Below are positions 24,561-37,100 of a DNA stretch of 64,000 nucleotides, piece after piece (positions within the stretch are counted from its first letter, which is position 1; each line of letters begins with the position of its first letter). The position numbers and the translations under genes are program-made. This DNA comes from Eudromia elegans (lineage: Eukaryota; Chordata; Aves; Tinamiformes; Tinamidae): assembly GCA_003342815.1 (NCBI GenBank), contig PTEX01000060.1, positions 3,718,896 through 3,782,895 of the forward strand, written 5' to 3'. The notes under the pieces were generated by a model. It was not told where the DNA came from. It ran no database searches and saw only the letters and a list, made by a program, of their open reading frames with translations.

Positions 24561-27500
24561 AATAACATACACATTTAGATCTTCCATTTCAAAGCAACAC
24601 AAGCATTAAGAACCCTATAATGTTGGCTAAGAAAATTGCACGAGGCTTCAAAGACAGACAAAACCAACAATGTTGAACTGTGGAGGCCTCAAGTGATGAC
24701 ACCAGGCATGTCAACTCCTCTGTGATCAGTAACCAACCTGCAGCAGCTTCAGAATTACCAGTGGGTTCAGGACCACATTACTCCATTAAATAAAAAATAG
24801 TCTCTGCAGAAGCAGGGAAGGGGAAATGTGGCTGTACTGGGCAAACCCTGGTACAACAGGAATCAATCAGGACCCTGTCACTCCTAGAAGCTTTCTCCTT
24901 ATTTCACTGTTCTTTAAAGATAGTTGAAAGAGGTGATCAGTTTTTGCTCCTATCTGTGCATCTTGGTGCTCACTTCAGTACTGACCCCTACACTCAGTTG
25001 TGTGAGTCTGAGTAGTCCAGCTGGTAGCCTGAAGGCTGGATCAAGGATCAAGGACATAACTTTGTCATGTTCATGATCTTCACATACAGAGAAGCATTGG
25101 TAGGAGCCAAATGCACCTTACCAAATGCCCAATGCAAATCCATATTCTGGCAGTTGACCATTAGGGTACATATATAGCTGTGCCATGAGGAGGTGAGATC
25201 ACCCCAATCAAACACCTTCACACCAGCTGACCTGTGGCTGCACTTTATATGTGCCTAATTGATACAAAACATTAGGAAGGAATGTTGTAAGATGGGTTTT
25301 CCAGTGTGATGTAGTGCAAAACACAGAAAGGCTTAACCTGAGCTTGTGCAGGGCTATAAGACTGCTGCACAGTTGGGACAGACTTGCAAAGTGTCAAAAG
25401 GGGCCTGGTCTCAAAAGAATAAAATATGGCCTAGCAAAAGCTGCAACAGAAACAGAAAAATCTCGTGCATCTCTTCCATATTTCTAAATCAGGGAGAGGA
25501 AGAGGAAAGGCTGCATTCCGGTAGCAAACCAGCTGATACTATTCTTCCTGATGCCATCTGTATTTTAGAGAACACAAACAAGTAAGCTTAAAAGGATAAT
25601 CATCTTGTGCATCCTTTGGCTTGAAGATGTATTATGTGTGTCAGTAAATGCTAGTTCCCTGGTGATGTGACTATCCAGGTGACTTTGTAATAGAACAGGG
25701 TGAACAATTACACTCATGAAACCTAAAGTCCACCAAATTTATAGAGACCTACCCATCAAGCATGTTTTGACCTCCAGGAAGAGAATGCACCACAATAAGA
25801 ACTGTTCCAAAAGCTCTCACCTTCTTCAATCCCTAGCATGGGGAGAGGATTTCTTCTTAACATAGATCTTGCTATCACCCTTGTTCACGGCATGTGGACA
25901 ACATCTTGAGACCATTTAGAAATGCCACCAATATCTGCAGTATCTGCAGGTATTGCCTATTGTTTTCTCAAGATAACTGTATATTTTTGCAATTAAATTT
26001 GCATTAACAGTGTAGATTCTCATTATCCAAGAAACAAATTCTCTATTCTGTAGACCCAACCTTCTGCCTCTCTGACCAAGGTCAGGAAACTAGGATTAAT
26101 ATTCTGTAGGATAAAAAGATATTATTTTTCCTTTTTCCCCTTTTGCTACAGGTCCTCAGCTCTGGAATATATTTTTCCTGTGCTGTGCCAATGCCCGGCC
26201 TTGCTCTGCAGTAAAACTCCCATCTGTTTTTCCAGGGCATTCAGGGACAAGGTGGAACGGGGGTCTAAGGCAACATGCAAACACAAGCTGTTTCCTTTCC
26301 AGGCAATTTGGGGCAGCCTTTTGTCTGTATGTAGGATAGAGTCTGATATGTACCTTCCAGTGTTGTGTAACCCAGCACAAATGGCTGCTGTCTGGCAGAA
26401 CTCCACAAATCAAAATAAAGTCACTTGTCATAGGCCCTTGCTGTAAGTTTTTCCTTTTTTTTTTTCCTTTTTTTTTCTTTTTTTTTTCTCCAAATAAGAC
26501 AGTATTACAACAAACATCTAAATGGCATCATTTATATCCCAGGGAGCAGACTATCCTGGGTCAGCTTCAGCCATCTGGTCTGAGTTATTAGGTGGGAGTA
26601 AAGCGGATAGTGCAGGATGTTGTTCAAGAAGTAAAAGTGATGCACAAGTAGCAGGGAAGTGATCAGAGATTGAACCAGCTGGCCAGTAGCAATGAAAATA
26701 TTCCAAAGGGAAGTTAGATAACACACGTAATTGAGCACTACTATGTTTTGTGGCTGTTTTGAACAAAATATTTCTAGGACGATTAAAGTAGTCATCATAG
26801 CATTGTTAAGGACAGATAAAATACACATCAATAGAAGAAAATGGCTTAACTTGAAATCTGATGAATTTTCAGCTAAACTAAAACCATGGTGAGGGATGGT
26901 CGACCTCATCAAGCTGCTACACAGCTTTATACACCTGGAGAGCCCAAACCTGCCCCCAAGAGCCTCCATTGGTGCAGCAGCAACCAAAAATGTCTTTCCC
27001 ATCTTCAGCTGTATCTCATCCCCAAGGCTCTACTTCTATTTGCCTTGGATCTGCACTAATAAAAGTGGTGCAAAAACCAAAAATAAATAGAAACCTGAAG
27101 GCTTGACATTTTCAAATGGTAGAGGTAACATCAAGATACCTCAAATCAAAAGGAGATTCAGATGCCTTGTAGCAAGGTTTTGGTGCATGAGAAACCACAA
27201 GCTTCTGGTGAAAGAAATGAGAAACATGGATGAAAAACATGGATGACAACCCAATAGTGAGCATTGTCACTAAAGGAGAGAGAAGGTCTTTCGTCACATG
27301 AAGGCAGTGATACAGCGCTGGAGTCTTCTGTCAAACGTCTACAAATGACAAATGCTTCCAAATCTATTAAAAGCGGCATACTCCAGTGGAACATACACCA
27401 AATAGTAAGAAATACAGGAAATACAATCTTTATTATTAACCTGTCTTGATTTTTACATTTGGAAAAATCTTCTCTAGTTGGAGCAATCGACCTTCTGAGG

Positions 27501-30500
27501 TGCCCTCCAAACAGAATTATCCAACGAAGCTATGATCTTTTGCATATCTAAACTATAATTCTTTTGGGTAGGAACTCTTATTCTACAGGAACAGAGCCCA
27601 GCGATATGAGATCATTTAACAAAGAGGCTCTGAAACATTCCACATGCTATAATAAATCACTGAAAGGCTATTTAGTAATAACCTTTGTGATAGTTATTTA
27701 GATACATAAAAAAAGCTTCTGCACTTTTGAATGCACTGTACAATAGTATCATTATTATTTTTGTAACACACCCAAAATACAATCAGAGCTCTCACAAACT
27801 GCTTGGCAAGGAATGTCAACCTCAAAAACAGTTACTCAAAACAGCATAAGGATAAATAGAGGGTTTAACACAGATTGCTGGACACAGAAAAGAAAATAAT
27901 TACTGCAGTCCTTTCTATATCATTGTCATTTATGTTAAGAAAAAGCTAGAAAACAATACCTCATAAAATAACGTATTTAAGGTTGTTTGGTGATGATATT
28001 GATTGTATTGCTACAGTTCTGCCTATATATTCTAACTTCTAACTCATAAATAAGCCTCTCAGTCTGTATTTGTGCATTTGCCATTGACAATGTGTTCTAC
28101 TTAACCTCCACAGCTGCTAATTATGTTTTCTATAGAACAAGAGCTGAAAGTGCTTGGAAAGGTTCAATACATGCATAGGAGCACAATGTGAAATAGGCAC
28201 AGCAGATTAAACTGGTAAACACAGCAGTCGGTCTTGCTTATTTTATTTTTGCAGCTTAAGTTGCAGAACAGCCAAGTAACAAACCCCAAATCCTGCAGTG
28301 ATGTTTCATTTCAGCCATGCTAAGCGAGTGACTGCAGACCAGGGCAGAGTCTGCAAGAATCACGAGCACACGCCAGCCACTCTGCACCTACTACCACTGC
28401 CTGAAGCTTTGCAGACAACCAGGCATACAATTGAACCTGCCCTATGAATTTTTCCACCAGAAAAACTATGAAAACAGAAAGTGCTGTTAATATGATTAAG
28501 TGTTCAAAAAGTGACAGCTAAGGAAACACTAAAAGGCCAGAGAAAGGTTGCACATGTTTCAGAATAGGCCGCTCATAAAATGGCAAAGTTTTCCTTCAAA
28601 AATGATGGTCTGTATCAGGTTCTTTTCCTATAAACTTAGCCCTGAAAATACTGCATATTGCTCTGCATGTGGTAGTCTGAAACCATGAAAGTTATTTATT
28701 AAAAACAATCACATAGACCTTTGGGATTTAGCACACTGTTTGCTGAAATTCTTAAGAACCCAGAGAGCTTGTTGCCCACCTTGCCCCCTTCATTGGCTTT
28801 GTCCCAATGCATATAGCCACTTTGCAGAAGGCAAAGGAAGTTTGCAGCTGATGGCATTTGACCAGATCTGCAGCTGCAAGTTGCAAGCTCAGGTTAATGA
28901 CACTGGTTAATAACTGCTGTGTGCCAGCAGTTTTTCTGGAGATATCTGGAGTACCCTTAGGAATAGCACAGAAATTCAAGGGGGTAGTTAGAAACAGAGC
29001 AATTAGGTCACTGCCACTTCTGGGGGCCTGCTGGGTTGCAGGATTAATCGTAGCTTTAGGTTCAACTCACTGACTGCAATCCCTCCTACGTGGTCCCTAA
29101 ATTGCTAGGGTACTTCAGTGAAAACAATTTGCTTTTACAAAGAACTAAAGCACCATCTTATGAACTGAAATGGAGAAGGGGAGGAAGGAACATATATAAA
29201 GAGCACGAAGAGATAACAGTTTTTGAACACGCAGCAACACAGTGCTGGGGTGTCCCTCTCCATATCTCAGAGGAAGACCACCAGTGCAATAATGTCAGCA
29301 GTAACTTGGCAGGAACCTGGGCAGCTCTTTCACATTAGCTTAAAACACGAGGCTGATGTTGCAAGGGCAGGGCAATATCCCTCCTTCTTGCTCGACACTG
29401 TCCCACCTGCCATCTGAGGTGAGGAAAAGGGAGCAGACTGTCAGACTCACCATTTATATTCCAAGTATCTGACCTTTCAAATGGTACTTGCGTATTTTAT
29501 CTTGTGACACTTGCAGTCATACGGCAGAATTACAGCTCTGCCTTAAAGCTGAGTTTGAAAACAAGTTCAGCACAGGAGCTTCATCAATCACTATTTACCA
29601 CAGGTGCTAACGGCCTCCTTTTCCCCAAACTCGCTTGAAGCCCAATATCATGCAAAATGCATGATCATGAAGCAGATACTGTACGGGGCCTACGCTTCCA
29701 GGCATGTTACAGTTTTTCAAGTGCTTCCTTTTATCACTCTTCCCTCCCGACCTTCAGAAATGCCATGCTTCCAAACACAAGAATTGACTTGTTCGTTTGG
29801 AGCAAACAGAAACACTCGTGTTACTGATGCTGTCCATGCTGAGAACAGGCTGAACATGTAGCACGACGGGATGGATTAATGTCACTGCCAGATACATGAA
29901 ATGTCACACATTACTCTCACACCTTTTTTTCCCTTTTCCTCCCCATTTTTGCCTGTGTCTGCTATTGGATAGCATAGGAATCTCAGGTGCCCTTAACACT
30001 GACAAGTCATGTGTGAAAAAAGCAATAAATGGCAAACTGATTTATTCTTGCAAGATTTCAGGGACTGATTCATTAGAAGCTTCCGACAGCAAGAAATCCA
30101 AACCAGACAAACTTTTCTAAGGCCCAAAACAGCATATGAGCATTTTTAGGAAAACCCAGTAGAAATCTATAATGAGATAATAATTGCTCACTGGCCTTTC
30201 TCTTCGGTATACAAAGAAACACCTTCATACTCAACCCATTTTCCTTAATATTCCTTAACATAAAGCTCAGATAAAACAGTTAAATATATTTGCATTTTGA
30301 TACCCCTTCTCAGTCCCTTCACCTACCCAAAAGTTTTTTTTCTTCCTTTAACATCTCCACTTCAAGATCTCACCTAGGATCATCTCTTCTTTTGTCTCTA
30401 TCCTTTCACTGTGAACACCTCAGATCCTCCTTTTAGTGGGACTATCCATGTCCAAATAGCCCAAGACCTTGCTTTCTAATAGAGCATCACCCTCTCTTCT

Positions 30501-30887
30501 CAGCATCTAACTTTATGCGGGTACCAAAGCCATGGATGGCCACGCTATGGGAAAATATAGTGTCAAACAAGCTGCAGGGGATGGAGGTTGACAGCGTAAA
30601 GTCCCATGCATGAAACTCAAGAGAGTTGTCCATTTTCTACTCAGTTATCTTTAATTCTAAAGACGACAAAAAATTTGAATGTTAGCATTTAAAAGAAGGC
30701 ATGTAAAAGATAGGTGGGGATGGAATAATGGTCCCTATCATGTAAAACCAGCCTAACCCTCTGATAATGTGCATAAGCTGCAGAAAAAGCACGAACACTT
30801 GTATGAAACTGGGTTAACTATATTGCAAGTCTCACCACTTCAGCTGCCTTTTTCTTGCCTTTCATTTTGCTGGTGGGAAGTGTAATG
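24561..30887. other. Stretch without supported genes
   Basis: AT-rich intron-like sequence. The longest open frame is 156 codons at 26532-27002 (-); it is rich in Leu/Ile and has no recognised family. A T-rich run lies at 26447-26490. Small direct duplications occur at 25932-25949 ('tatctgcag' twice) and near 27226-27250 ('aaacatggatga' twice). No LINE, SINE or exon was recognised. Confidence 0.5.
26447..26490. repeat. T-rich low-complexity run
   Basis: Runs of T broken by single or paired C over about 44 bases. In the DLG2 transcript sense this is A-rich. Confidence 0.85.
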
Positions 30888-31130
30888 TAAGTGGTAAAAA
30901 CATGGAAATGAGAACTCCAGGCTGTGGATTCTGCTTGCAGTTTTTCCACTGATTTGCTGCGTGACCTCAGGCAAATCAATCTCTCTGCACTTGAGCTTAA
31001 CCTGGTGTAAAATTGAGATACGGATGCTTTGACTTACCTATAAGCACAAAGTGGGGTGTTATACAGCTTAATAAATTAATGTGTGTAAAACACTTTGAAT
31101 GAATGCTTTTATACAAGTTTAAATTATGGG
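30888..31130 (+). mobile_element. MIR-like (CORE-SINE/L2-tailed) SINE remnant
   Basis: The order of recognisable parts matches MIR-type SINEs. 'ccactgatttgctgcgtgac' with 'ctcaggcaaatcaatctctc' is the core (family: 'ccactgacttgctgtgtgac', 'cttgggcaagtcacttcacc'). 'ctggtgtaaaattgagatac' parallels 'ctgtaaaatggggata'. 'tgacttacc' parallels 'tgacctacc'. 'taatgtgtgtaaaacacttt' followed by 'gaatg..ttatacaagtttaaatta' parallels the L2-derived tail 'gtaaagcactttgaaa..gctatataagt'. The tRNA-derived head is mostly eroded. The family is known to be of amniote age or older, so this is a deep fossil in a bird intron. Confidence 0.8.
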
Positions 31131-34100
31131 TTGCACTTCTATGAACTCTGGCTTATGACCCTTGAACACATTTGCCACAATGTCTAGTACAATCTTTAAG
31201 GTTGCTACTCTGATATAATAAATTATAACTTAAATGAACCCTTTCCCCGGGGTGACTTTATTCTGTGACTTTTGTTATCTAAACTTAGCATTTATAGTCA
31301 CTGCACTAATTGGTCTAACCTTGTATTGCAGGTTTCCATGAACATCAGAAGACTTCATTGGTCATGCTTGAATTTGCTGCACTTTAAATTCTCATGGGTT
31401 TAGTAACAGCTAAGAGACTTCATGTAAATTCATTGGAATTTGCTGGTCTTCATTTGCAGAAGAAAATCTTGCCTACCTTACACAAGTACTTACAATTTCT
31501 TTACTGCTCTTATTATCTTCATTTTCATGTAATTGATTGATTTATGGAATTGGTGCAATCTTTTTAATGTCAGTAATTTAGGTTTTCACTCAACATAAAT
31601 GTATGCATTTATTCACCAAACACTTTTTGCAAGTTTTCTTTCACTGACTCTTGCAGGGAAGAAATTCTGTGACATGTTTCTTAAAGAAGGACTTTTGTGC
31701 TCCCCTAAAATTCCCAGTAGGCATCAGGACAGCAGGAAGAAATCTTTTACAAAAAATGTTTCCAAATTCACCATTTATTACCTCAAGATTGAGCTTTATC
31801 ATGAGAAGATTAATGTTGTGAGTATAATACTGTGGTTATCAACAAAATACAATTTTTCAAGATAAATCATTCATAACACTTTACTGCAGCATCTTTTAAA
31901 GAGTCTGACAGAGAAGCCCAGAGAAGCTGAAAGGGATATGCTAATTAAAAAGTATTATTTAAATGCTAATGAAGGAAGTGACCCACTCCCATAATCAATT
32001 CCTACCACTGAAAACAGAGAAAAAAAATAAGTCCTTAAAATGATGGGCTGCTCACAGAGAAATTTTGCAGCTTAACAGCACAGCAGCAGCTCCCTCCAAG
32101 ATATCTTAGACAACAGAGGTACTAAAGGAGCCTGGCTTAGGAAGGGACAAATGAGGCTAACGTTGTCAACCTGTTGACACTAAAACAGCAAGTTAAATAT
32201 AGGCTGAAAACTTTAGGGATTCCTATCAACTCTTGCTATGAATTGGGATGTTTTTTGGAGATAAAGTTTATCATATCTGGTACAAAGGCTGGCCTGGATA
32301 TCATGGATGCTGACAGCTGGTACAGAGGAGATAATTTTGCACTGTATGTGCTAAGTCCTTTATGAGAGGCCACAAGAGTGCAGAACAGCTCATGACTTGC
32401 ACAGTGACGTGAACTTATCCCATGTCCCAGGGACAGGGCCACACGGGCAGGCAGATGGACTCGCTCTCTTCGTTTTGTGAATGCTGCTGGATATTCTAGC
32501 ATCTGAGGGTGGGATCCAGTAAATGTAGCTCTCATAGGCAGTTGCAGTGCCCTAAACGTCTGCTGCTATTAGAGATTCAGGTTCCTGCAAGGCTGGTAGG
32601 TATGACACAGGACTTCCACAGCTCTGGGGATGCAGATGATGTGTGGACACCTATCCAAGACACTAATAGTGAGATAGCTGAATCAGGACTCTTAATTTGA
32701 GCCATCAGATTCCTTTGTAGAGGGTGAACCACAACCACAGCACAGGCTCCACCAACTGCTTTGACAGGACCTCTATTCATGATCATGGGAGCTTAAACAG
32801 TAGACATAAGTGCAGGGATCCTGACCTGGAGCTAGATCTTGGACCGAGTGCCCCTCATGCAAAATGGCCATTTGAGACCCTGAATAGGCCCCATAGATTT
32901 TGTGGCACTTCCTCCCTTGTGGTCAAATATTGTTCTTGGACTAAGGCAAGGGGGCTGTATTTGCATTATTGATTCTCTATGCATTAGCTTGTTCTCAGTG
33001 TTAGTTGATAAAGATTTAGCACATGTTTTGGTGTTACAGGTGATCTTTCTTCCAACGGCTCCCCAGCAAAACAAGATTAGCTTTTAAAGAACTTGCCTTG
33101 TTAATCAACCTTCCAAAAGCATCAACAACTTAGTAAAGAAAACTGAATGCAATTGATTATTATAAGAATAATTAAAAAAAAATCTTGGACAACTATTTCA
33201 AATGAATGATCTCAAGTTGAAGCTGGAGTTTGAGTACAGTAACAACAGTGTAAGTGCACGTATAGAAGTCTGTTGGCAATTCTTTCTGCTATGAAAACAT
33301 TAAGTTGTGGAATGGAACATGAATAACTCTCATAAGAACTGGGAGACACTATGTTCATTTTGCAGTATTTGTGGTGTGAAACAAATACTGATGCAAAAAT
33401 TATTTTTTGCTCCTTAAAAAAAAAAGCATATGGATATCAGCTCTTGCCTATAACAATGTGTAGAGATGGAAGAAAAGGCAGTCTTTCAAATTAAACACTG
33501 AGAGCTGTCGGGAAAACAGTCTTAATAGTTACTTTGCCTCTAACTCATTGTATTGCCCTTGATAATTCATTAATGTGTTATAAGTACTTCTTGCATAGTA
33601 AGGTTGCGAAGATCAGTTCGTTAGCATTGCTATCACGCTCTGATGATATCAAACACGATAGGCTAAGCTGTCTTATTATGTTCCTTTCGGTAGGCTTGCC
33701 TTAATAAAAAGCCAGGCATTGTTCTAACATGATAATGATATTCTAACAGTTCTTAGCATGGAAGTTCATGTCAGAAAGTGCAATTCAATTTATTATTTAA
33801 AATCATGTCAGGAAATGAACTTCATTATTTAAAATTAAGAGGAATGATTTCAGATGACACCTTGGATGTAAGGGGAGAATTAATAAATACTAATTATCTG
33901 AAATAAATTATTGAAAAGTTGTCTGAAGGCAGACAAACATAATGAGGACTTCTAAATCTGGTTTTGGATAGCAGCTCCAAAAATTGCTATATGCAGATTG
34001 CAAGTTTTAAAAGCAAAAAACTTTTTTTGTTGTTTTTCTTTTAATTTTCCTCTGTTGATGCTAACAACATCAACAAATGCCACCAAGAGCTGGACCTTTT

Positions 34101-37100
34101 ATACTGACAGCACCAAATATTTCCCAGAAGCGTCGAGAGTGTTGGGAAGAGGGGATAAAAACACACACAGGAACCAGTGGAGAAACACGCAGATATATTT
34201 CGTTGCTAAAAGGGTCCTAGTCCCACACGCAACAAAGCTCAGCAGCCACTGATGTCATCCCAAGTGACTTTGCAAGCTGACAGCCCATTTGGAGAGATTT
34301 GGGAGATGCAGTAATGTGGGTCTGAACCACTAAGCTCCTGTCTAGGGATGGTAAATGCACCACTATTGCTTAGGAAGGAAAAAAGGCAATTGCCACACAG
34401 GCTCTCACTCTGGCAGGTCACGCTTGGCATGCTCATGAGGATGGATAAGAGTGTGAGACTGTTTTCCTATTGCAACCCATCCATGCATAGGGCAATCTGT
34501 CCTTGGTGCTGTGAGCAGCTGATTTCTCCCCGCTAGTCTCTGTCAAACTGTGGCACGGTGATTCAGGCAGCAAGTAATCCATAGAGATATTTACAGACTC
34601 AGGTCAATGCAAGCCAGACAACAGGCAAAAACTTGGTGCCCTAACAAGGGATCTAACAGCATCTTTGGCTGCAAACAACAAAGCTGAAAGATGGCATCGT
34701 GCCTCTGTATTTAATTTACTTATAATTTCTATTACTGTTCTGCATTGCAAACAGAGAAGCTGCACAGTGGGGGAAACGAGCATGACGGGTGGTTATAAGC
34801 TCAGAATTACCATTTTGTATAGATTCTGTACTTACCAATGCAGCATTAATTAAGGTTCAGTTGACAAATAGTGGCTTGCAAGTGTACAAGTTCTTCCGAG
34901 TAATGAGAACTTCTTACATGAAGTAAAAGTGCTGCTGTGTTGTGTTCAATACGGAAATCTGGGACTTCATTCAACGAAGGCACGCAGAGTGCTCCTCTGC
35001 TAATTGAGAATATGTAATTAAGCAACCCAAGTGCCACCAGCATGCAGGGCCACCTAATGGACATTACAGAAAGTGGTGCCTTTTGTCAGACGACCGTTCT
35101 CAGCTAAAAAGCCTCAGCTGAAGGCTGAGGATGCAGAGCCAAATGTGGAGCCACATAATCCTAGTCATCATCAAGGCATAGAACAAGCTTGGCTGATCAA
35201 TCAGCAAAACCCAAACGGCTTCTCAACAGCCTTGGCTGATGTGACAGAAAAGTAAAGCAGCTACCAGCAAGTTTTCAAGCCTCAGGATCAAGTGCAGCAG
35301 AAAACAGCATCTTTCTAGAGCAAGCCCAGGAAGAGCTACCCGGGGAGGATGATTTGTTTGCCTGCCCACAAGCTCAGCATCACCACAGCAAGCAGCTGAA
35401 CAAGAAATAGCGCTGTTGATACTGCACTTTCCAGCACCCCAAAACATAATAGAGAGGGAAGTCACCAACGCTTTGCATCAATCTACCATTGCTGCATCTG
35501 GCCGTGGTTGGGCAGCAGGAATCAATCCTGAGCATCCATGGGAGGTGGGCACATCTGGACAGGAGGTGGAGAGAAAGGCCTGGGAGCAGCAGCCGTTTGA
35601 TCTACAGCAGCTCTGTCTAAGCCCTACAAAACGTCAGTGGAAAAGCCTGCCTGGAAAGATACCTCTATAATGAGCAGTGAAGGGAAGGATCTGTTTTTAT
35701 ATTTATTGGAATTTCATGCTGTCAGTGGAGAAAAGCAGTCTCATGCAGATTTTTGTGCTTACAAAGAACCCCTACATGTTTTGGGAGGGTAATTTTACAG
35801 GGGAAAGTGTCATGGAGAGTGGGAGAAGAGTCTGGCAGAACATGGGGCAGCCACAGCTGAACTCAGGTTGCTGAATGATTGATGAAGTGATGGATTTACC
35901 CCACTGAGGGAAAGGCCTAGAAGGCCTCAACAGTGAGAAATTAAGACTAATAAAAGGAGGTAGGGATTGGTCTTGATTTTGTTTGAAGTGAATCATAACA
36001 CAACCTAGTCCCATCACATCCACAGTGTATTTTGGAGTGAAATAAATCACAGGAAAAACACATAATAAATAATTTCATGGATGACAGACATTTTCACATG
36101 AACACTTGATAGGATAAACATGATGTCATCTTAGAGCTCAATTATACTATACTAGATTCTATGATTCTATATCAGCTATTTGTGCACGTGAGCAACATCA
36201 TCAGCCTGAACTCATATTTATAAGCTAAAATCCTCAAGATGTTTTCTCCTCACTGAAGCAGACTAACCTTTGGTTTTCAAGATAAATTCTGAGGCTTTGG
36301 ATTACAGCAGCTCCTTCTAGCCAGAGCCAGCGTTTGTGCAAAGGGTTGGCGATGCATAAACTCATTAGAATAGAGGAGTAAATCTTATTTTGTCCTTTGA
36401 TCAGAATCTTGTTCTGCTCTGTAGGCACATACCGTGTTAGAGATCCATACTGAGAAGACAGTGGTGCCCGGGTAAAGCTGCAGAGAATCTTTATTTTATA
36501 CCCTCAGGCGAATGCACACTGAGCTGCATTTGTATGCAGAAGTGATGCAGCTCACCCTGCCACTTGTGAAAGGGTTGCAAAGCTGTTCTACTCAGATTAA
36601 GAGTAAAAGTAAAGAGTCTTTCTATTTAGTCTTTCTTACGCAGCATAGAAGAACTCATCTATAAAGGAGCTAGAGTGAAAAAAAATAAAACAGGCATGCA
36701 CACTGGATCGAAGGAAACGGGTCATGAAAAGATTGTAACTGATTATGAGAATGACAATTTTTTAATTAAAAACGGATTCTGTTATTCCAAGCTGAGATTT
36801 AAGTGTCACTGTTACAGCAGCAGCCACATAAAATTAAGAATATTTCAAAAAGAGCTGAGACAAAATTAAATTGAACATTGCAAAAAATGCAGAGAGTCAA
36901 CTGAGTGGATGAGTGGTCACTGCTCTTTCTTTTGTGATTGTACTGAAAATCTGCATATAGATTATTTTGTGTAAAACTAGTGAGGAACTTGGCCCATAGT
37001 GAGCTGTAATTGTTTGGGGAAAAGGGCTTATTAATAAGAAACTGTGTGCGGTCACACTTTGCTCCTTTCCGTCATCATTATTTTAAGACCTGATTCAAAA

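Noticed and set aside
28858-29073. Open frame ending in RSLPLLGACWVAGLIVALG, considered as an envelope-like fragment
   Set aside because: Only a short hydrophobic stretch; no other part of such a gene on either side.
34634-34652. String 'tggtgccctaacaagggat' resembling a retroviral primer-binding site
   Set aside because: No terminal repeats, no gag/pol/env similarity and no other retroviral signal around it; a single 19-base resemblance is not evidence.
36153-36170. 'gattctatgattctata', like a CR1 octamer tail
   Set aside because: The preceding bases show no CR1 3' UTR; two octamers alone can arise by chance in AT-rich DNA.
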